Counted from the first letter of the stretch, positions 44,054-52,751 are shown. The stretch: DNA of 64,000 nt from VRUE01 sp033856275 (GCA_033856275.1 JAWVFJ010000016.1:1-64000); one strand, 5' to 3'. Made by a program: numbers and translations. Notes: generated by a model not told the origin, from the letters alone.

Positions 44054-44090
44054 GCTGCCTGGGCTTGGCCAAGTGCTGAGCCCAGGCAGC
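44054..44090 (+). terminator. Terminator of the 19-residue peptide gene
   Basis: Perfect arms GCTGCCTGGGCT (44054-44065) and AGCCCAGGCAGC (44079-44090), with CTTGGCCAAG in the loop region. It also lies downstream of the minus-strand phosphoesterase gene. No T-run. Confidence 0.75.
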
Positions 44091-44129
44091 GGGCACTGAG
44101 CTCTGCGCCGCTTGCACGGATGGTTCAGG

Positions 44130-45830
44130 TCAGCGAGTGCGAGTCGGGCCTGCACGGGCCGGGGTCTGGGAAGGCGTGACCGAAGCAGTGGCGTTGAACA
44201 CCGTGCTGTCGAAGGCGGCCAGCGACGGTTCGGCAGCGTAGCCGAGCGGCGGCGTGACTTCGAGTAGTTCGCCGACGCTGAGCAGGAAAGAGAAGTGGTT
44301 GTAGTAGCCGGCTTCGTTGACGCTGCCGGGTTCGACGAAGGGCGAGAGCAGCAGCATTCCCACCCTGCCTCCCCCACCGCTTTCTTTCACCGGCCCATTT
44401 GCCGCCGGTGCCGCTTCGGGGGCGGGCAGGTTGGGGTATTCGGGGGTCGCGCAGCAGGCGCTGATGTCAGATTCAGGCGTGTCCTGGCGGGCTTGCGGCG
44501 AGGTGATCGCGATCAGGCCAGATTTTTTATAGGCGGGAGAGGCCTCGATTTCGGCGATCACAGTTTCGAGGAAGGGCTGGGCCGCGGCCAGTCCGGTGGC
44601 TGCGCTCGGTTCGCACGGCGCTTCGCCGCCGTCGTGGCAGGCGTTGGGCACGATGTAAGAGAAAGTGGGAGTGCGGGATTCCTTTTTCAGGTCGAGGCTG
44701 AGCTGGTCGAGGCCGACATCGCGTTCGCCGCATTCGGGGCTGTCGACGAGGGCGTGGAAATAGACAAAAGGATTGCGCCAGGTCTGATATGGATCTCCCA
44801 GGCGCGGAGCCTGCGCAGGGTCCGCTTCGCCGATCGCGGGGTGCCGGCAAGTGGTCGGCTCTCCCGCCTGGCCGGCGCCGATCCCCTCGACATATGCCTT
44901 CCAGCTCTTGCTCGCAGCCGCGAGCTGCCCGGGAAGCGTTTGCGTTTCGGCGGGGTAGACGCAGCCTTCGCCTTCTACCTGCCCCGTCGCGCCCAGCGCC
45001 GGGCTGGCGAAGTCCTTGTATTCCGGGCAGTTCGCCGTCGTTGCCGCGGTCGGGCCCTGGCCGCTGACCAGCGCGATCTCGTTGGCCAGGTCGCCGCTTG
45101 TCACCGCGTAGTAGTTGGAGAGCAGCTCGCCCTTTTCCGCCAGCGTCTTGGCGAGGTAAGGCGCGGCCGAGCCCTCCCCATAGGTTTCTTCGAAGCCGTA
45201 GTCGGCGAGCACGATCAGGAAGATGTGCTGGATCGGGGGAAGCGCCGGTTCTTCGGGCAGTTCGGGAGGCGCGGTTTTTTTGGACGGACCCGGCGCGGGC
45301 ACTTCAGGCGCCAGCGGTTCCAGGGGCACTTCGGCCGGTAGCGGCGCTTCGGCCACGGGGACCGGCTCGCTTGTTTTCGGCGTCGGCTTTGGCGCCGACG
45401 CCGAGGCCGGCACCGCTTCGGCCTCTGTGTAGAGGACGATTGGCGCGATCCCGGCGCTCTGTGCGGCCGGCCCGGTCAGGCCACCGAGCAGAACACCGAA
45501 GGCCAGCACGATCAGGACCGCAACGGCGGCGCTGCGCGGCTCGGGCATGTAGCGCCGCCGGGACGCCTCCTCCCCCCCGTTCTCCGACGCGAGATCGACT
45601 GTGGTTGTCTGAGAAGGCGCGGCCTCGAATGGTGGCTCGACTATCGAAAGCCATTTGGCAATCGCCGCCGGGATCCCCCCGCGCCGCTCACCGCACTCGA
45701 GGCAGTAACGCTGGTCCGGCGCGAGGTGGGCACCGCAGCCGGTGCAGCCAGGGGCATGCCCGCTGCTCTCGTCATCGGGGGAGATCGCCACCGCTGGGAG
45801 TCTCGCTCCGCGCTGGCGCACAGTTGTCAT
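44130..45830 (-). CDS. Zinc-ribbon membrane protein with degenerate phosphoesterase domain
   Basis: 566 residues. A zinc ribbon (C29, C32, C43, C46; DQRYCLECG), one membrane helix (about 100-120) and a Pro/Glu-rich linker (140-198) precede an outside domain like PF04185 acid phosphatase/phospholipase C (from 199). The fold segments remain (APYLAKTLAEKG, NYYAVTSGD, GRVGMLLLSPFVEPG, YNHFSFLLSVGELL). The metal/nucleophile motifs appear lost: the usual EN pair reads LADYGFEE, HPSLPNYLAL reads TSGDLANEIAL, and the TFDE pair reads ITSPQ. It is thus probably a binding protein rather than an enzyme. ATG at 45830 is chosen; a GTG at 45851 also fits. Confidence 0.7.
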   Translation of the reverse strand: MTTVRQRGARLPAVAISPDDESSGHAPGCTGCGAHLAPDQRYCLECGERRGGIPAAIAKWLSIVEPPFEAAPSQTTTVDLASENGGEEASRRRYMPEPRSAAVAVLIVLAFGVLLGGLTGPAAQSAGIAPIVLYTEAEAVPASASAPKPTPKTSEPVPVAEAPLPAEVPLEPLAPEVPAPGPSKKTAPPELPEEPALPPIQHIFLIVLADYGFEETYGEGSAAPYLAKTLAEKGELLSNYYAVTSGDLANEIALVSGQGPTAATTANCPEYKDFASPALGATGQVEGEGCVYPAETQTLPGQLAAASKSWKAYVEGIGAGQAGEPTTCRHPAIGEADPAQAPRLGDPYQTWRNPFVYFHALVDSPECGERDVGLDQLSLDLKKESRTPTFSYIVPNACHDGGEAPCEPSAATGLAAAQPFLETVIAEIEASPAYKKSGLIAITSPQARQDTPESDISACCATPEYPNLPAPEAAPAANGPVKESGGGGRVGMLLLSPFVEPGSVNEAGYYNHFSFLLSVGELLEVTPPLGYAAEPSLAAFDSTVFNATASVTPSQTPARAGPTRTR

Positions 45831-45914
45831 CCAACTGTGAACTCGGACCACAACTCACTCTTTTTTCACAACCCCGAAACATCTCGTAGTCCTATCGCGA
45901 AGACGATATGCGCC

Positions 45915-46514
45915 GTGGACCACTCACTGTTCAGTACAGGGGGCGAGCAGTGTCCCTCCTGCGGCACGATCATCGCCAGCGACCAGCGCTACTGCCTGCG
46001 CTGCGGACAGCGCTGCGGCGAGCCACGCCTCCCCTTCATGAACGCGGTCACCTTCATGGACGCGATGCGGGTGCCCGCTGAGGCGATGCCCGCCCCTGCG
46101 GCGCCGCAAAAGCGGCAGAGGCGAATCTCGTCGAACGCTGCCCTGATCGCCGGTGTCGGCACGCTGCTGCTGGCGATGGGCGTCGGGGTGCTGATCGGGC
46201 ACTCCGGCAATCAGACCGTCGCAACCAATGCCGCGGCCCCAGCGCAGGTGATCACGGTGCATGGCGGCGGCGAAGCGGAAACCGCCGCCGCCGGAAAACA
46301 GACCAACACGGGTGGTGGAGGTGGCAAGGGAAGCAAGGAGGCCAGCGCGAGCGCCAAGAAGAAGGCGGAAACCGGACAGGGCGCCGAAGAAGTGCTCAAG
46401 CCGAGCGCTGGAGTGAAGCTGCCACCCGCGACCGCTCAGCCCGGCAGCAAGTGCGAAAGCGGCGCGGCCGGTTGCGAAGGCGGCGAATTCACCGGCAATT
46501 TCTTCGGCGAATGA
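45915..46514 (+). CDS. Zinc-ribbon single-pass membrane protein
   Basis: 199 residues from GTG at 45915. A zinc ribbon (C13, C16, C27, C30; DQRYCLRCGQR) nearly identical in its second half to that of the divergent phosphoesterase-like protein comes first. A basic stretch (QKRQRR) precedes one membrane helix (about 75-96), and a Gly/Ala/Lys-rich extracellular tail ends in two Cys. No enzyme domain. The start lacks a clear ribosome site. The next gene overlaps its stop (ATGA). Confidence 0.65.
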   Translation: MDHSLFSTGGEQCPSCGTIIASDQRYCLRCGQRCGEPRLPFMNAVTFMDAMRVPAEAMPAPAAPQKRQRRISSNAALIAGVGTLLLAMGVGVLIGHSGNQTVATNAAAPAQVITVHGGGEAETAAAGKQTNTGGGGGKGSKEASASAKKKAETGQGAEEVLKPSAGVKLPPATAQPGSKCESGAAGCEGGEFTGNFFGE

Positions 46515-46927
46515 AACTGCCTGGCAAGCTCGCCCGAAGGCACGCCAACGGGGGCTCCCCGATGGCCACTCCCGCCCCGACGACCGGCGCCCCAGCCGCG
46601 CATGAGCTGACGGTCGACCTCGAACGGCGACGCGACCAACTCGTTGCCCGCGTCGCCGAGCTGCAGTGGGACTTGGGCGGACTCGTCTACGAAATGGCAG
46701 TCCGCAACCAGATCGAGGTCGAGGTGCTGGTCAAACGCGCGGTCGCTCTACAGGACGCGGACGCCGAACTCAGCGAGGTCGAGCGGATCGTGCGCATGGA
46801 GCAGACCGGCACGGCCGGCTCCTGCGCGGCCTGCGGCGCGCCTCACAGCACCGGCGCCACCTTCTGCTGGCAGTGCGGGCAACCGCTGCTCCAGCAGGTC
46901 CCTAGCGACGCGATCCTGCGTCGTTAG
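46511..46927 (+). CDS. Coiled-coil zinc-ribbon protein
   Basis: 138 residues from ATG at 46511, which overlaps the upstream stop; ATG 46562 is an alternative. A long coiled coil (about 33-97, heptads such as LERRRDQLVARVAELQWDL) is followed by a zinc ribbon (C105, C108, C119, C122; CAACGAPHSTGATFCWQCG). It probably oligomerises and sits in the cytoplasm. With the previous gene and the divergent one it forms a three-member zinc-ribbon cluster of unknown role. Confidence 0.7.
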   Translation: MKLPGKLARRHANGGSPMATPAPTTGAPAAHELTVDLERRRDQLVARVAELQWDLGGLVYEMAVRNQIEVEVLVKRAVALQDADAELSEVERIVRMEQTGTAGSCAACGAPHSTGATFCWQCGQPLLQQVPSDAILRR

Positions 46928-46948
46928 GCACGGCGGGCACGCGCCACT

Positions 46949-47857
46949 TCAGCCGAAGCGGCCGGTGACGTAGTCGCGTGTGCGCGGGTCGGCCGGGCGG
47001 TTGAAGATCGTCTCGGTGTCGGCGTACTCGATCAAGGTCCCGGCCGGCTCGCCGCTGCTCGAGTCGAGGCCGAAGAAGGCGGTCTCATCGGCGACGCGGG
47101 CCGCCTGCTGCATGTTGTGGGTGACGATCACGATCGTGAAGCGGCCCTTGAGGCTGTGCATCAGGTCCTCGATCGAGGCGGTGGCAATTGGGTCTAGTGC
47201 CGAGGCGGGCTCGTCGAGCAGCAGCACGTCGGGTTCGATCGCGATCGCGCGAGCGATGCAGAGCCGCTGCTGCTGGCCGCCGGAGAGGCCGAGGGCGCTG
47301 TCCTTGAGCCGGTCCTTGACCTCATCCCATAGTGCGGCGCCCCGCAGCGCCTTCTCGACCTGCTCGTCGAGGCCGTGCCGAAAGCCTAGGTTGCGCGGGG
47401 CCCAGGCGACGTTGTCGTAGATCGACTTCGGAAACGGGTTGGGCTTCTGGAAGACCATGCCGATCCGCCGCCGCACCTCGACCTGATCGACGTTGCTCGC
47501 GTAGAGATCATGTCCGTGGTAGAGGACCTGGCCCTCCAGCCGGAAAGCTGCGACCGAGTCGTTCATCCGATTGAGGCTGCGGATGAAGGTCGACTTGCCA
47601 CAGCCGGAAGGGCCGATCAGGGCCGTGATCCGGCTGCGCGGGATCCGCAGGCTGACGCCCGCGAGCGCCTTCTTCGCCCCGTAGAAGACCGAGACGTCGT
47701 TGACCTCGAAGACGGCCTCTACCGCCACCTTCGAGCGGTGGCCGTTGGCGCGAGGGTCGGCCTGCGGCTCGGACTGAATGCGTACGCGCGAGGACGCGGT
47801 CCTCGCCGGCACGGCTGGCGAGGCTGAGGCGGACTGGGTCTGTTCGGCGAGGTTCAT
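46949..47857 (-). CDS. pstB: Phosphate ABC transporter ATP-binding protein
   Basis: Energises high-affinity phosphate uptake. 302 residues with Walker A GPSGCGKST, signature LSGGQQQR, Walker B LLLDEPASALDP, and a PstB-specific RRIGMVFQKPNPFPKSIYDNVA stretch (split here as RRIGMVFQKPNPFP and KSIYDNVA). The N-terminus has a 45-residue Ala/Pro/Arg extension not seen in most PstB. Its ATG overlaps the pstA stop, and it is the last gene of pstC-pstA-pstB. Confidence 0.96.
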   Translation of the reverse strand: MNLAEQTQSASASPAVPARTASSRVRIQSEPQADPRANGHRSKVAVEAVFEVNDVSVFYGAKKALAGVSLRIPRSRITALIGPSGCGKSTFIRSLNRMNDSVAAFRLEGQVLYHGHDLYASNVDQVEVRRRIGMVFQKPNPFPKSIYDNVAWAPRNLGFRHGLDEQVEKALRGAALWDEVKDRLKDSALGLSGGQQQRLCIARAIAIEPDVLLLDEPASALDPIATASIEDLMHSLKGRFTIVIVTHNMQQAARVADETAFFGLDSSSGEPAGTLIEYADTETIFNRPADPRTRDYVTGRFG

Positions 47858-48729
47858 GAGCTCATCTTTCTGCGGCTGCGAGCGTGCATGGCCCGTGCCC
47901 CGACGCTTGCGAAGAGGATGAAGGCGATCAGCACCAACGAGGCGCCCCAGGCACGTGTGAAGCCTTCAGGGTTGGCTTCCTCGGAGAGCTGGAAGATCGA
48001 GACCGGGATGTTCGGCATCGCTTCGCCGACGTTGAGGGTCATCTGCTTGCCGTCGAAGACGGAGGAAAGCAAGATCAGCGGCGCGGTCTCGCCGGCGGCG
48101 CGGGCGACGGCAAGCACCGTCGCGGTGAGGATCCCGCCGAGCGCGCTGGGAAGGATCATGCCGAGGACCGTGCGCCAGCGGCTCACGCCAAGGGCATCCG
48201 CTGCTTCGCGCAGGCCGCCCGGAACGAGCAGGAGGACCTCCTGGCTGCCCCGGGCGATCAGCGGCAGCATGATGATCGCCAGCGCGACCGAGCCGGCGAA
48301 GCCCGACTGCTTGTGGTGGTCGACCAGCAACCCGAAGACGAAGAGGCCGATGATGATCGACGGCAGGCCGTTGAGCAGGTCCAGGGTGAGCCGGCTCGTG
48401 GCGGCGACCCGAGCGCCGGCAAACTCGGTCACGAAGAGAGCGATCAGTACCCCGAGCGGCATCGCGAGCGCCGTGGCCACGGCGACGATCAGGGCGGTAC
48501 CGGCGATCGCCGGCCCGATCCCGGTCGGCGTGCCGGTGAAGAGGAAGTCGAGGCTGAGCGCGCCGGCCCCGCGCGCCACTACCGCATAGATCACGATTGC
48601 CAGGACCGCGACCGCAAACAGCGCCGCTACGGTGGCACCGTACTCGGCCAGACGGCTGAACGCCCGGCGCCTGCGCAGGTTGCCGCTGGGCGTGAGCGGC
48701 GCGGCGGGATCGAAGGCGGCGACGTTCAC
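47854..48729 (-). CDS. pstA: Phosphate ABC transporter permease PstA
   Basis: Inner-membrane permease, 291 residues, six membrane helices, with GTALIVAVATALAMPLGVLIAL and the EAA-type loop ADALGVSRWRTVLGMILPSALGG (split: ADALGVSRWRTVLG). The GTG start at 48729 overlaps the pstC stop (GTGA), and its stop overlaps the pstB start (ATGA), so the three genes are translationally coupled. Confidence 0.95.
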   Translation of the reverse strand: MNVAAFDPAAPLTPSGNLRRRRAFSRLAEYGATVAALFAVAVLAIVIYAVVARGAGALSLDFLFTGTPTGIGPAIAGTALIVAVATALAMPLGVLIALFVTEFAGARVAATSRLTLDLLNGLPSIIIGLFVFGLLVDHHKQSGFAGSVALAIIMLPLIARGSQEVLLLVPGGLREAADALGVSRWRTVLGMILPSALGGILTATVLAVARAAGETAPLILLSSVFDGKQMTLNVGEAMPNIPVSIFQLSEEANPEGFTRAWGASLVLIAFILFASVGARAMHARSRRKMSS

Positions 48730-49718
48730 CGCGCCAGCCTCCGGTAGTCGAAGCGACGCCCGATCCATTGCGCCGCCAGATTGGAGAGGAGGCCGATGGC
48801 TAGCAGGATCACGCCCAGATAGAAGAGCGAGGATTTGTGCATCTCGGTGATCGCGCCGGGAAACTGGTTGGCGATCCGCGAGGCAAGCGTGTCGCCGGTC
48901 TTGAACAGCGAAGCGTTGATGGCCGCGCCGGCACCGATCACCTGGGTTACGGCGATGGCCTCGCCGAGCGCCCGTCCGAGGCCCAGCAGCGACGCGGCGG
49001 CGACACCCGAGGCCGTCGAGGGCAGCACCACCCCGCGCACCACCTCCCATCGCGTCGCCCCAAGCGCGCTGGCCCCGTCCTGGACGTCGCGCGGGACCGA
49101 AAGGAAGAGGTCCCGGGAGATCGAGGCGATGATAGGCACGACCATGATCGTCAGGATCAGGCTGGCGGTGAAGACGCTGGCGCCGGTGGTTTCCGGAGCA
49201 CCGAAGATCGGGATGAAGCCAAGCGTGTCGTGCAGCCAGGGCTCTAGGTTTTCGTGCACGAAGGGCGCGAGAATCAGGATGCCCCAGAAGCCGAGGATGA
49301 CGCTGGGAATCGCGGCCAGCATCTCGACCAGCGGCCCGACCACCCCGCGCACGCCCGCCGGCGCCAGCAAGCTCAGGTAAAGCCCAATCGAGATCGCTAT
49401 CGGCGCGCCGATAGCGAGGGCGACGAACGAGCTGACCACGGTGCCGAACAGCAGGGAGCCCGCGCCGAAGACACCGAAGTTGGGCTGCCAGGTCGTTTCA
49501 GTGAGGAAGCCCAGACCGAATGCCGATATCGCCGGCGCGGCGCCGTGCACCACCTGGTACCCGATGATCAGGATCACCACCGCGCTGAGCAACGCGGCGA
49601 GTGCACAGACGCCGAAGAGCACACCGTCGGCGATCCGGTCCGCCTGCCTGCGGCGCCGAGCGGGGCGGGCCCGATCGGCAACTCGGCGGAGTCCTGTCGC
49701 ACTGGTCGTGGAGCTCAT
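48726..49718 (-). CDS. pstC: Phosphate ABC transporter permease PstC
   Basis: Partner permease, 330 residues, with a basic N-terminal tail, six membrane helices, the motif AAIPSVILGFWGILIL and EAA-loop QDGASALGATRWEVVRG. ATG at 49718 is chosen; a longer frame reaches into the divergent regulatory region and is not used. It is divergent from pstS, an unusual split for a pst operon. Confidence 0.95.
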   Translation of the reverse strand: MSSTTSATGLRRVADRARPARRRRQADRIADGVLFGVCALAALLSAVVILIIGYQVVHGAAPAISAFGLGFLTETTWQPNFGVFGAGSLLFGTVVSSFVALAIGAPIAISIGLYLSLLAPAGVRGVVGPLVEMLAAIPSVILGFWGILILAPFVHENLEPWLHDTLGFIPIFGAPETTGASVFTASLILTIMVVPIIASISRDLFLSVPRDVQDGASALGATRWEVVRGVVLPSTASGVAAASLLGLGRALGEAIAVTQVIGAGAAINASLFKTGDTLASRIANQFPGAITEMHKSSLFYLGVILLAIGLLSNLAAQWIGRRFDYRRLAR

Positions 49719-49980
49719 CGCGCGCAGCGTAGAGCAGTTCGAATCCGTTGCCCACCCGATCAGGTCAATTTTCACAGAATTGACACAACTCAGGTGGTAA
49801 GGGGTTCGGCTGTTCACCACATTTCAACAACCTGTCATGGTGTTACATTTTTGAAACACCCTTCTTTTCACACGATTGAAACATATGTGCTTTGCGCTGG
49901 GACCATCCTGCGATCCGCCAGGGGACGTTCTACGGCCTGTGGCAAGAGACGGAAACGATCACAAGCCGAAAGGACTCCCT
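49719..49980. promoter_or_regulatory. Divergent pstC/pstS control region with Pho-box-like repeats
   Basis: The AT-rich 262-base gap holds GTTCACCACA-TTTCAACAACC (TTCA motifs 10 bases apart, 49812-49832) and, in the opposite sense, TTTTGAAACAC (about 49859) and GATTGAAACA (about 49874). Actinobacterial PhoP sites are direct repeats of GTTCACC-like units, so this is a plausible PhoP region serving both directions. Spacing differs slightly from the 11-base norm. Binding is inferred. Confidence 0.5.
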
Positions 49981-51003
49981 TTGATTCGCAACAGGTTGTT
50001 TGGTTTCCTCATCGCGATAGCCGGGACGGTCGGGTGCATGGCGACCATCTCGACCGCTGCCGCTTCCGCAAACCTCACCGGCGCCGGCTCCTCGCTGGTC
50101 GCCCCGCTGATGGCCAATTGGATCAACGGATTCGAAGCCGCCGGACACGGAAACACCAAAGTCACCTACGGGGCAGTGGGCTCGGGTGCCGGCATCGCCC
50201 AGATCACCGCTCGAACGGTTGATTTCGGCGCCTCCGATGCCCCGCTCACGCCTGAACAGGCCGGAGCCTGCAACGGCTGCGTGCAGATTCCCTGGGCGCT
50301 CAGCGCAACCGGCATTGGCTTCAGCATCCCCGGCGTCAAGAAACTGAACCTCACCGGTCCGATCCTCGCCGGCATCTACTTCGGCAAGATCACCAACTGG
50401 AACGACCCCAAGATCAAAACGCTCAATCCCAAAGCTCACCTGCCCAGCCTCGCGATCACGCCGGTGTACCGCAGCGATGGCTCCGGCGACACCTATGCGT
50501 TCACCAATTACCTCTCAAAGGTGAGCAAGGCCTGGAAGCAGGAAGTCGGCTACGCGACTTCGGTCGGATTCACCCACGGCGTGGGCGCCAAAGGAAACGC
50601 GGGCATCACCAACGTGGTCGCCACCACTGCCGGCTCGATCGGGTACATCTCAGCCTCTTATTTGATTGCGGCAGGACTGCCCGTGGCGGCGATCAAGAAT
50701 GAGGCAGGCAACTACGAGTACCCCAACCTGAAAAACATCGAAAATGCTGCTGCAATGGTGAAGAAAGTGCCGAGCAGCAACGAACTCCACATCGTCGATC
50801 CGCCGAAAAAATTCAGCGACGCCTACCCGATATCGACGTTCACCTACGCGATCGTTCCACACACGGCGCCACAGAAGGGCCTGCTCTCCGAATTCATCCT
50901 CTACGCGATGACTGTCGGGAAAAAATACGGTCCGGCGCTCGACTTCGCGCCGCTGCCGAAAGTGGTCCTCACTGCAGCTAAATCGACACTCGCAGGACTT
51001 TAG
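49981..51003 (+). CDS. pstS: Phosphate-binding protein PstS
   Basis: Extracellular phosphate receptor for the Pst transporter. 340 residues from TTG at 49981, which has AAAGGA at good spacing and gives a Sec signal peptide (RNRLFGFLIAIAGTVGCMA, cleavage near STAAASA-N). NLTGAGSSLVAPLMANWI, VTYGAVGSGAGI, DFGASDAPLT, and RSDGSGDTYAFTNYLS are the phosphate-binding loops. It stands alone on plus, opposite pstCAB, with a strong terminator downstream. Confidence 0.94.
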   Translation: MIRNRLFGFLIAIAGTVGCMATISTAAASANLTGAGSSLVAPLMANWINGFEAAGHGNTKVTYGAVGSGAGIAQITARTVDFGASDAPLTPEQAGACNGCVQIPWALSATGIGFSIPGVKKLNLTGPILAGIYFGKITNWNDPKIKTLNPKAHLPSLAITPVYRSDGSGDTYAFTNYLSKVSKAWKQEVGYATSVGFTHGVGAKGNAGITNVVATTAGSIGYISASYLIAAGLPVAAIKNEAGNYEYPNLKNIENAAAMVKKVPSSNELHIVDPPKKFSDAYPISTFTYAIVPHTAPQKGLLSEFILYAMTVGKKYGPALDFAPLPKVVLTAAKSTLAGL

Positions 51004-51037
51004 GACAGCTTGCGGCGGCGGAGGCGCCGCGGCAACC

Positions 51038-51076
51038 GACCGGCATGGGGCCACATGGCCCTGTGCCGGTTTTTTG
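51038..51076 (+). terminator. Intrinsic terminator of pstS
   Basis: Stem ACCGGCATGGGGCC / GGCCCTGTGCCGGT (two mismatches) with a short ACAT loop, followed by a T6 run. A standard rho-independent terminator on plus. Confidence 0.88.
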
Positions 51077-51080
51077 TGGC

Positions 51081-51920
51081 CTAGGCGAAAGCCTGGGCAG
51101 CGCGACGGCGAAGGTCAGCGTTGAGCATCCCCGTCACCTCGCTCGGGCTGGTGCCGGCGGTGGGGATCGCGTCCCCAATCAGGCCGCTGGCGCGGAAGGC
51201 GAAGAGTGGGGCATCGACGCCGAGGTCGCGAATCTGGCGAACCAGCTTGACGGCGCTGGCAGTGTCGGCACGAGGGCCACAGAGGACGATCGCGGTTGGG
51301 TCGAGGGCGCGCAGGGCGCGCTCGAGGCGCTCGTCGCCGAGCTCGTTGGAGAGCATCAGCACGCGGAAGCCGGCGCGGCGCAGGGTGAGGTCGAGTGCCT
51401 GGGTGTGGACCGCCTCGGCATCGGAACCGCGGCTCGAGTCGAGCAGCAGGATGCCGGCAGGGCGCGAAGCGGCCGAGGCGAGGCGGCGGGCGCCGTGCAG
51501 CCAACCGGTTGCCCAGCGCGAGGCGAACTCCAGCTCGGCCTCGCGGTCGGGGTCGACGGCGAGACGATCGATCGCGGGCAGCAGCAGCTCCTCCACGGTC
51601 CGCTCGAGCGGCCGCAGGGCAAGGCTTTCCTCGATCGCGCGGTCGGCCGCGTCCTCGTCGAAGCTCTCCAGCGCGGCGAGCAGGCCCTCGTCACTGGCGG
51701 GTGCCGCCTGGCGCTGTTGAGCCAGCTCGATCGCCGAGGAGATGTTGCCGGTCTGGGCGAGTGCGTCGCGCAGGGTCTGCAGCTCGACCAGTTCGTAGTT
51801 GCGGTGGTTGCCGACGGTGCGCTTTGGAGTTGGATAGCCGTAACGGCGCTCCCAGCTGCGCAGCGTGTTGGGGCTTACCCCCAGTACTTCGGCGGCTGCG
51901 TTTGTGCGTATGCCTGGCAT
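51081..51920 (-). CDS. MerR-type regulator with degenerate B12-binding-like domain
   Basis: 279 residues. The N-terminal MerR winged helix (about 2-70) contains AAEVLGVSPNTLRSWERRYGYPTPKR, here shown as AAEVLGVSPNTLRSWERR. The helical bundle (about 85-165; LLPAIDRLAVD) and Rossmann domain (about 170-275) match CarH/LitR-like photoreceptors. The cobalamin-ligand motif DxHxxG is missing: the loop reads SSRGSDAEAVH. It therefore probably senses something other than B12. It lies beside the degenerate GGDEF gene on the same strand. Confidence 0.8.
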   Translation of the reverse strand: MPGIRTNAAAEVLGVSPNTLRSWERRYGYPTPKRTVGNHRNYELVELQTLRDALAQTGNISSAIELAQQRQAAPASDEGLLAALESFDEDAADRAIEESLALRPLERTVEELLLPAIDRLAVDPDREAELEFASRWATGWLHGARRLASAASRPAGILLLDSSRGSDAEAVHTQALDLTLRRAGFRVLMLSNELGDERLERALRALDPTAIVLCGPRADTASAVKLVRQIRDLGVDAPLFAFRASGLIGDAIPTAGTSPSEVTGMLNADLRRRAAQAFA

Positions 51921-52022
51921 CTCAGATCGGTTCCTCGCCCAGCGATCGATTTCGCCGAGCTGCGGCATTCTCCCACTGGAATTCCAGGTTTACGCAAGTT
52001 ATGGACAGATTTGCGAAATCTG

Positions 52023-52751
52023 TCAGCGATCTTGCAGAGCGCCAACGCCCACTGGCTGCCCCACCGCACGGGCACGCCACATCGCCTCGTCAGCTTTGCG
52101 CAGCAGTTCATCTGCGTCATTGCCATGTTCCGGACAGGCCACGACGCCGGCCGAGATCGCGATCCTCAGACCGCCGGCGGCCTCTAGCTCGTCGAGCATC
52201 CGCAGCAACCGCTCCGTCATCTGCACGCCCTCGACGGTGGACTGGTTGGGGGCCAGCACGCAGAGCGCGTCCTCTTCGAGCAGAAAGGTCTCGTCGACGA
52301 TCCGCACCGCGTCGCGCAGCGCGGCGCCGACCACGGCGAGCATCGTCTCGCGGGCTTGACCCTCATCTTCCTCGCGTGCCCCCGGCCCATCGACGTCGAA
52401 GACGACAAGGCCAAAGGGGTGCCCGTAGCGCTTGTTGGTCTCGATCATCTGGTCGAGACGCCGGCGCATATGGCCTGGCTGGAAGAGGCTGTTGGGCACC
52501 GCCGCCTGTGGCTGTGCTGGCGGTGAGTTCGCCTGCTGCTCACAAACCGCCGCCACGGCGGTCGCGGTGACCGAGCCGAACTCCTCGGCCAACCTCTGCG
52601 CCGCCTCAGCGAACGGCTCTGCGTCGCTCGAGCCTAGCTCGGCCCGCAGCTTGGCCAGCAGGGAAGCCTGCAGCGAGGAGACCTCGCGGGCGACCTGGCC
52701 GGCCGGAGATCCGTTGGAACCAGCATCTTTTGTCGGGATTCCCGTCGCCAC
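52023..52751 (-). CDS. Protein with degenerate GGDEF domain
   Basis: 242 residues from GTG. The N-terminal part is helical (REVSSLQASLLAKLRAEL). The C-terminal domain (about 90-240) follows the GGDEF fold (LVVFDVDGPG, ADELLRKADEAMWRARAVG), but the active loop reads DETFLLEEDALCVLAP, so GGDEF is LEEDA. It is thus unlikely to make cyclic di-GMP and may act as a binding or scaffolding protein. It lies upstream of the MerR gene with about 100 bases between. Confidence 0.78.
   Translation of the reverse strand: MATGIPTKDAGSNGSPAGQVAREVSSLQASLLAKLRAELGSSDAEPFAEAAQRLAEEFGSVTATAVAAVCEQQANSPPAQPQAAVPNSLFQPGHMRRRLDQMIETNKRYGHPFGLVVFDVDGPGAREEDEGQARETMLAVVGAALRDAVRIVDETFLLEEDALCVLAPNQSTVEGVQMTERLLRMLDELEAAGGLRIAISAGVVACPEHGNDADELLRKADEAMWRARAVGQPVGVGALQDR

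Noticed and set aside
43920..44090. The 19-codon frame and hairpin as an amino-acid attenuator
   Set aside because: No gene follows on plus; the next gene is convergent, so there is nothing to attenuate.
49738..49747. GTTCGAATCC, which looks like a tRNA T-loop
   Set aside because: No acceptor stem, D-arm or anticodon arm can be folded around it; it is in the pst regulatory gap.
51081..51920. B12-dependent photoreceptor (CarH)
   Set aside because: The DxHxxG cobalamin-binding motif is absent.
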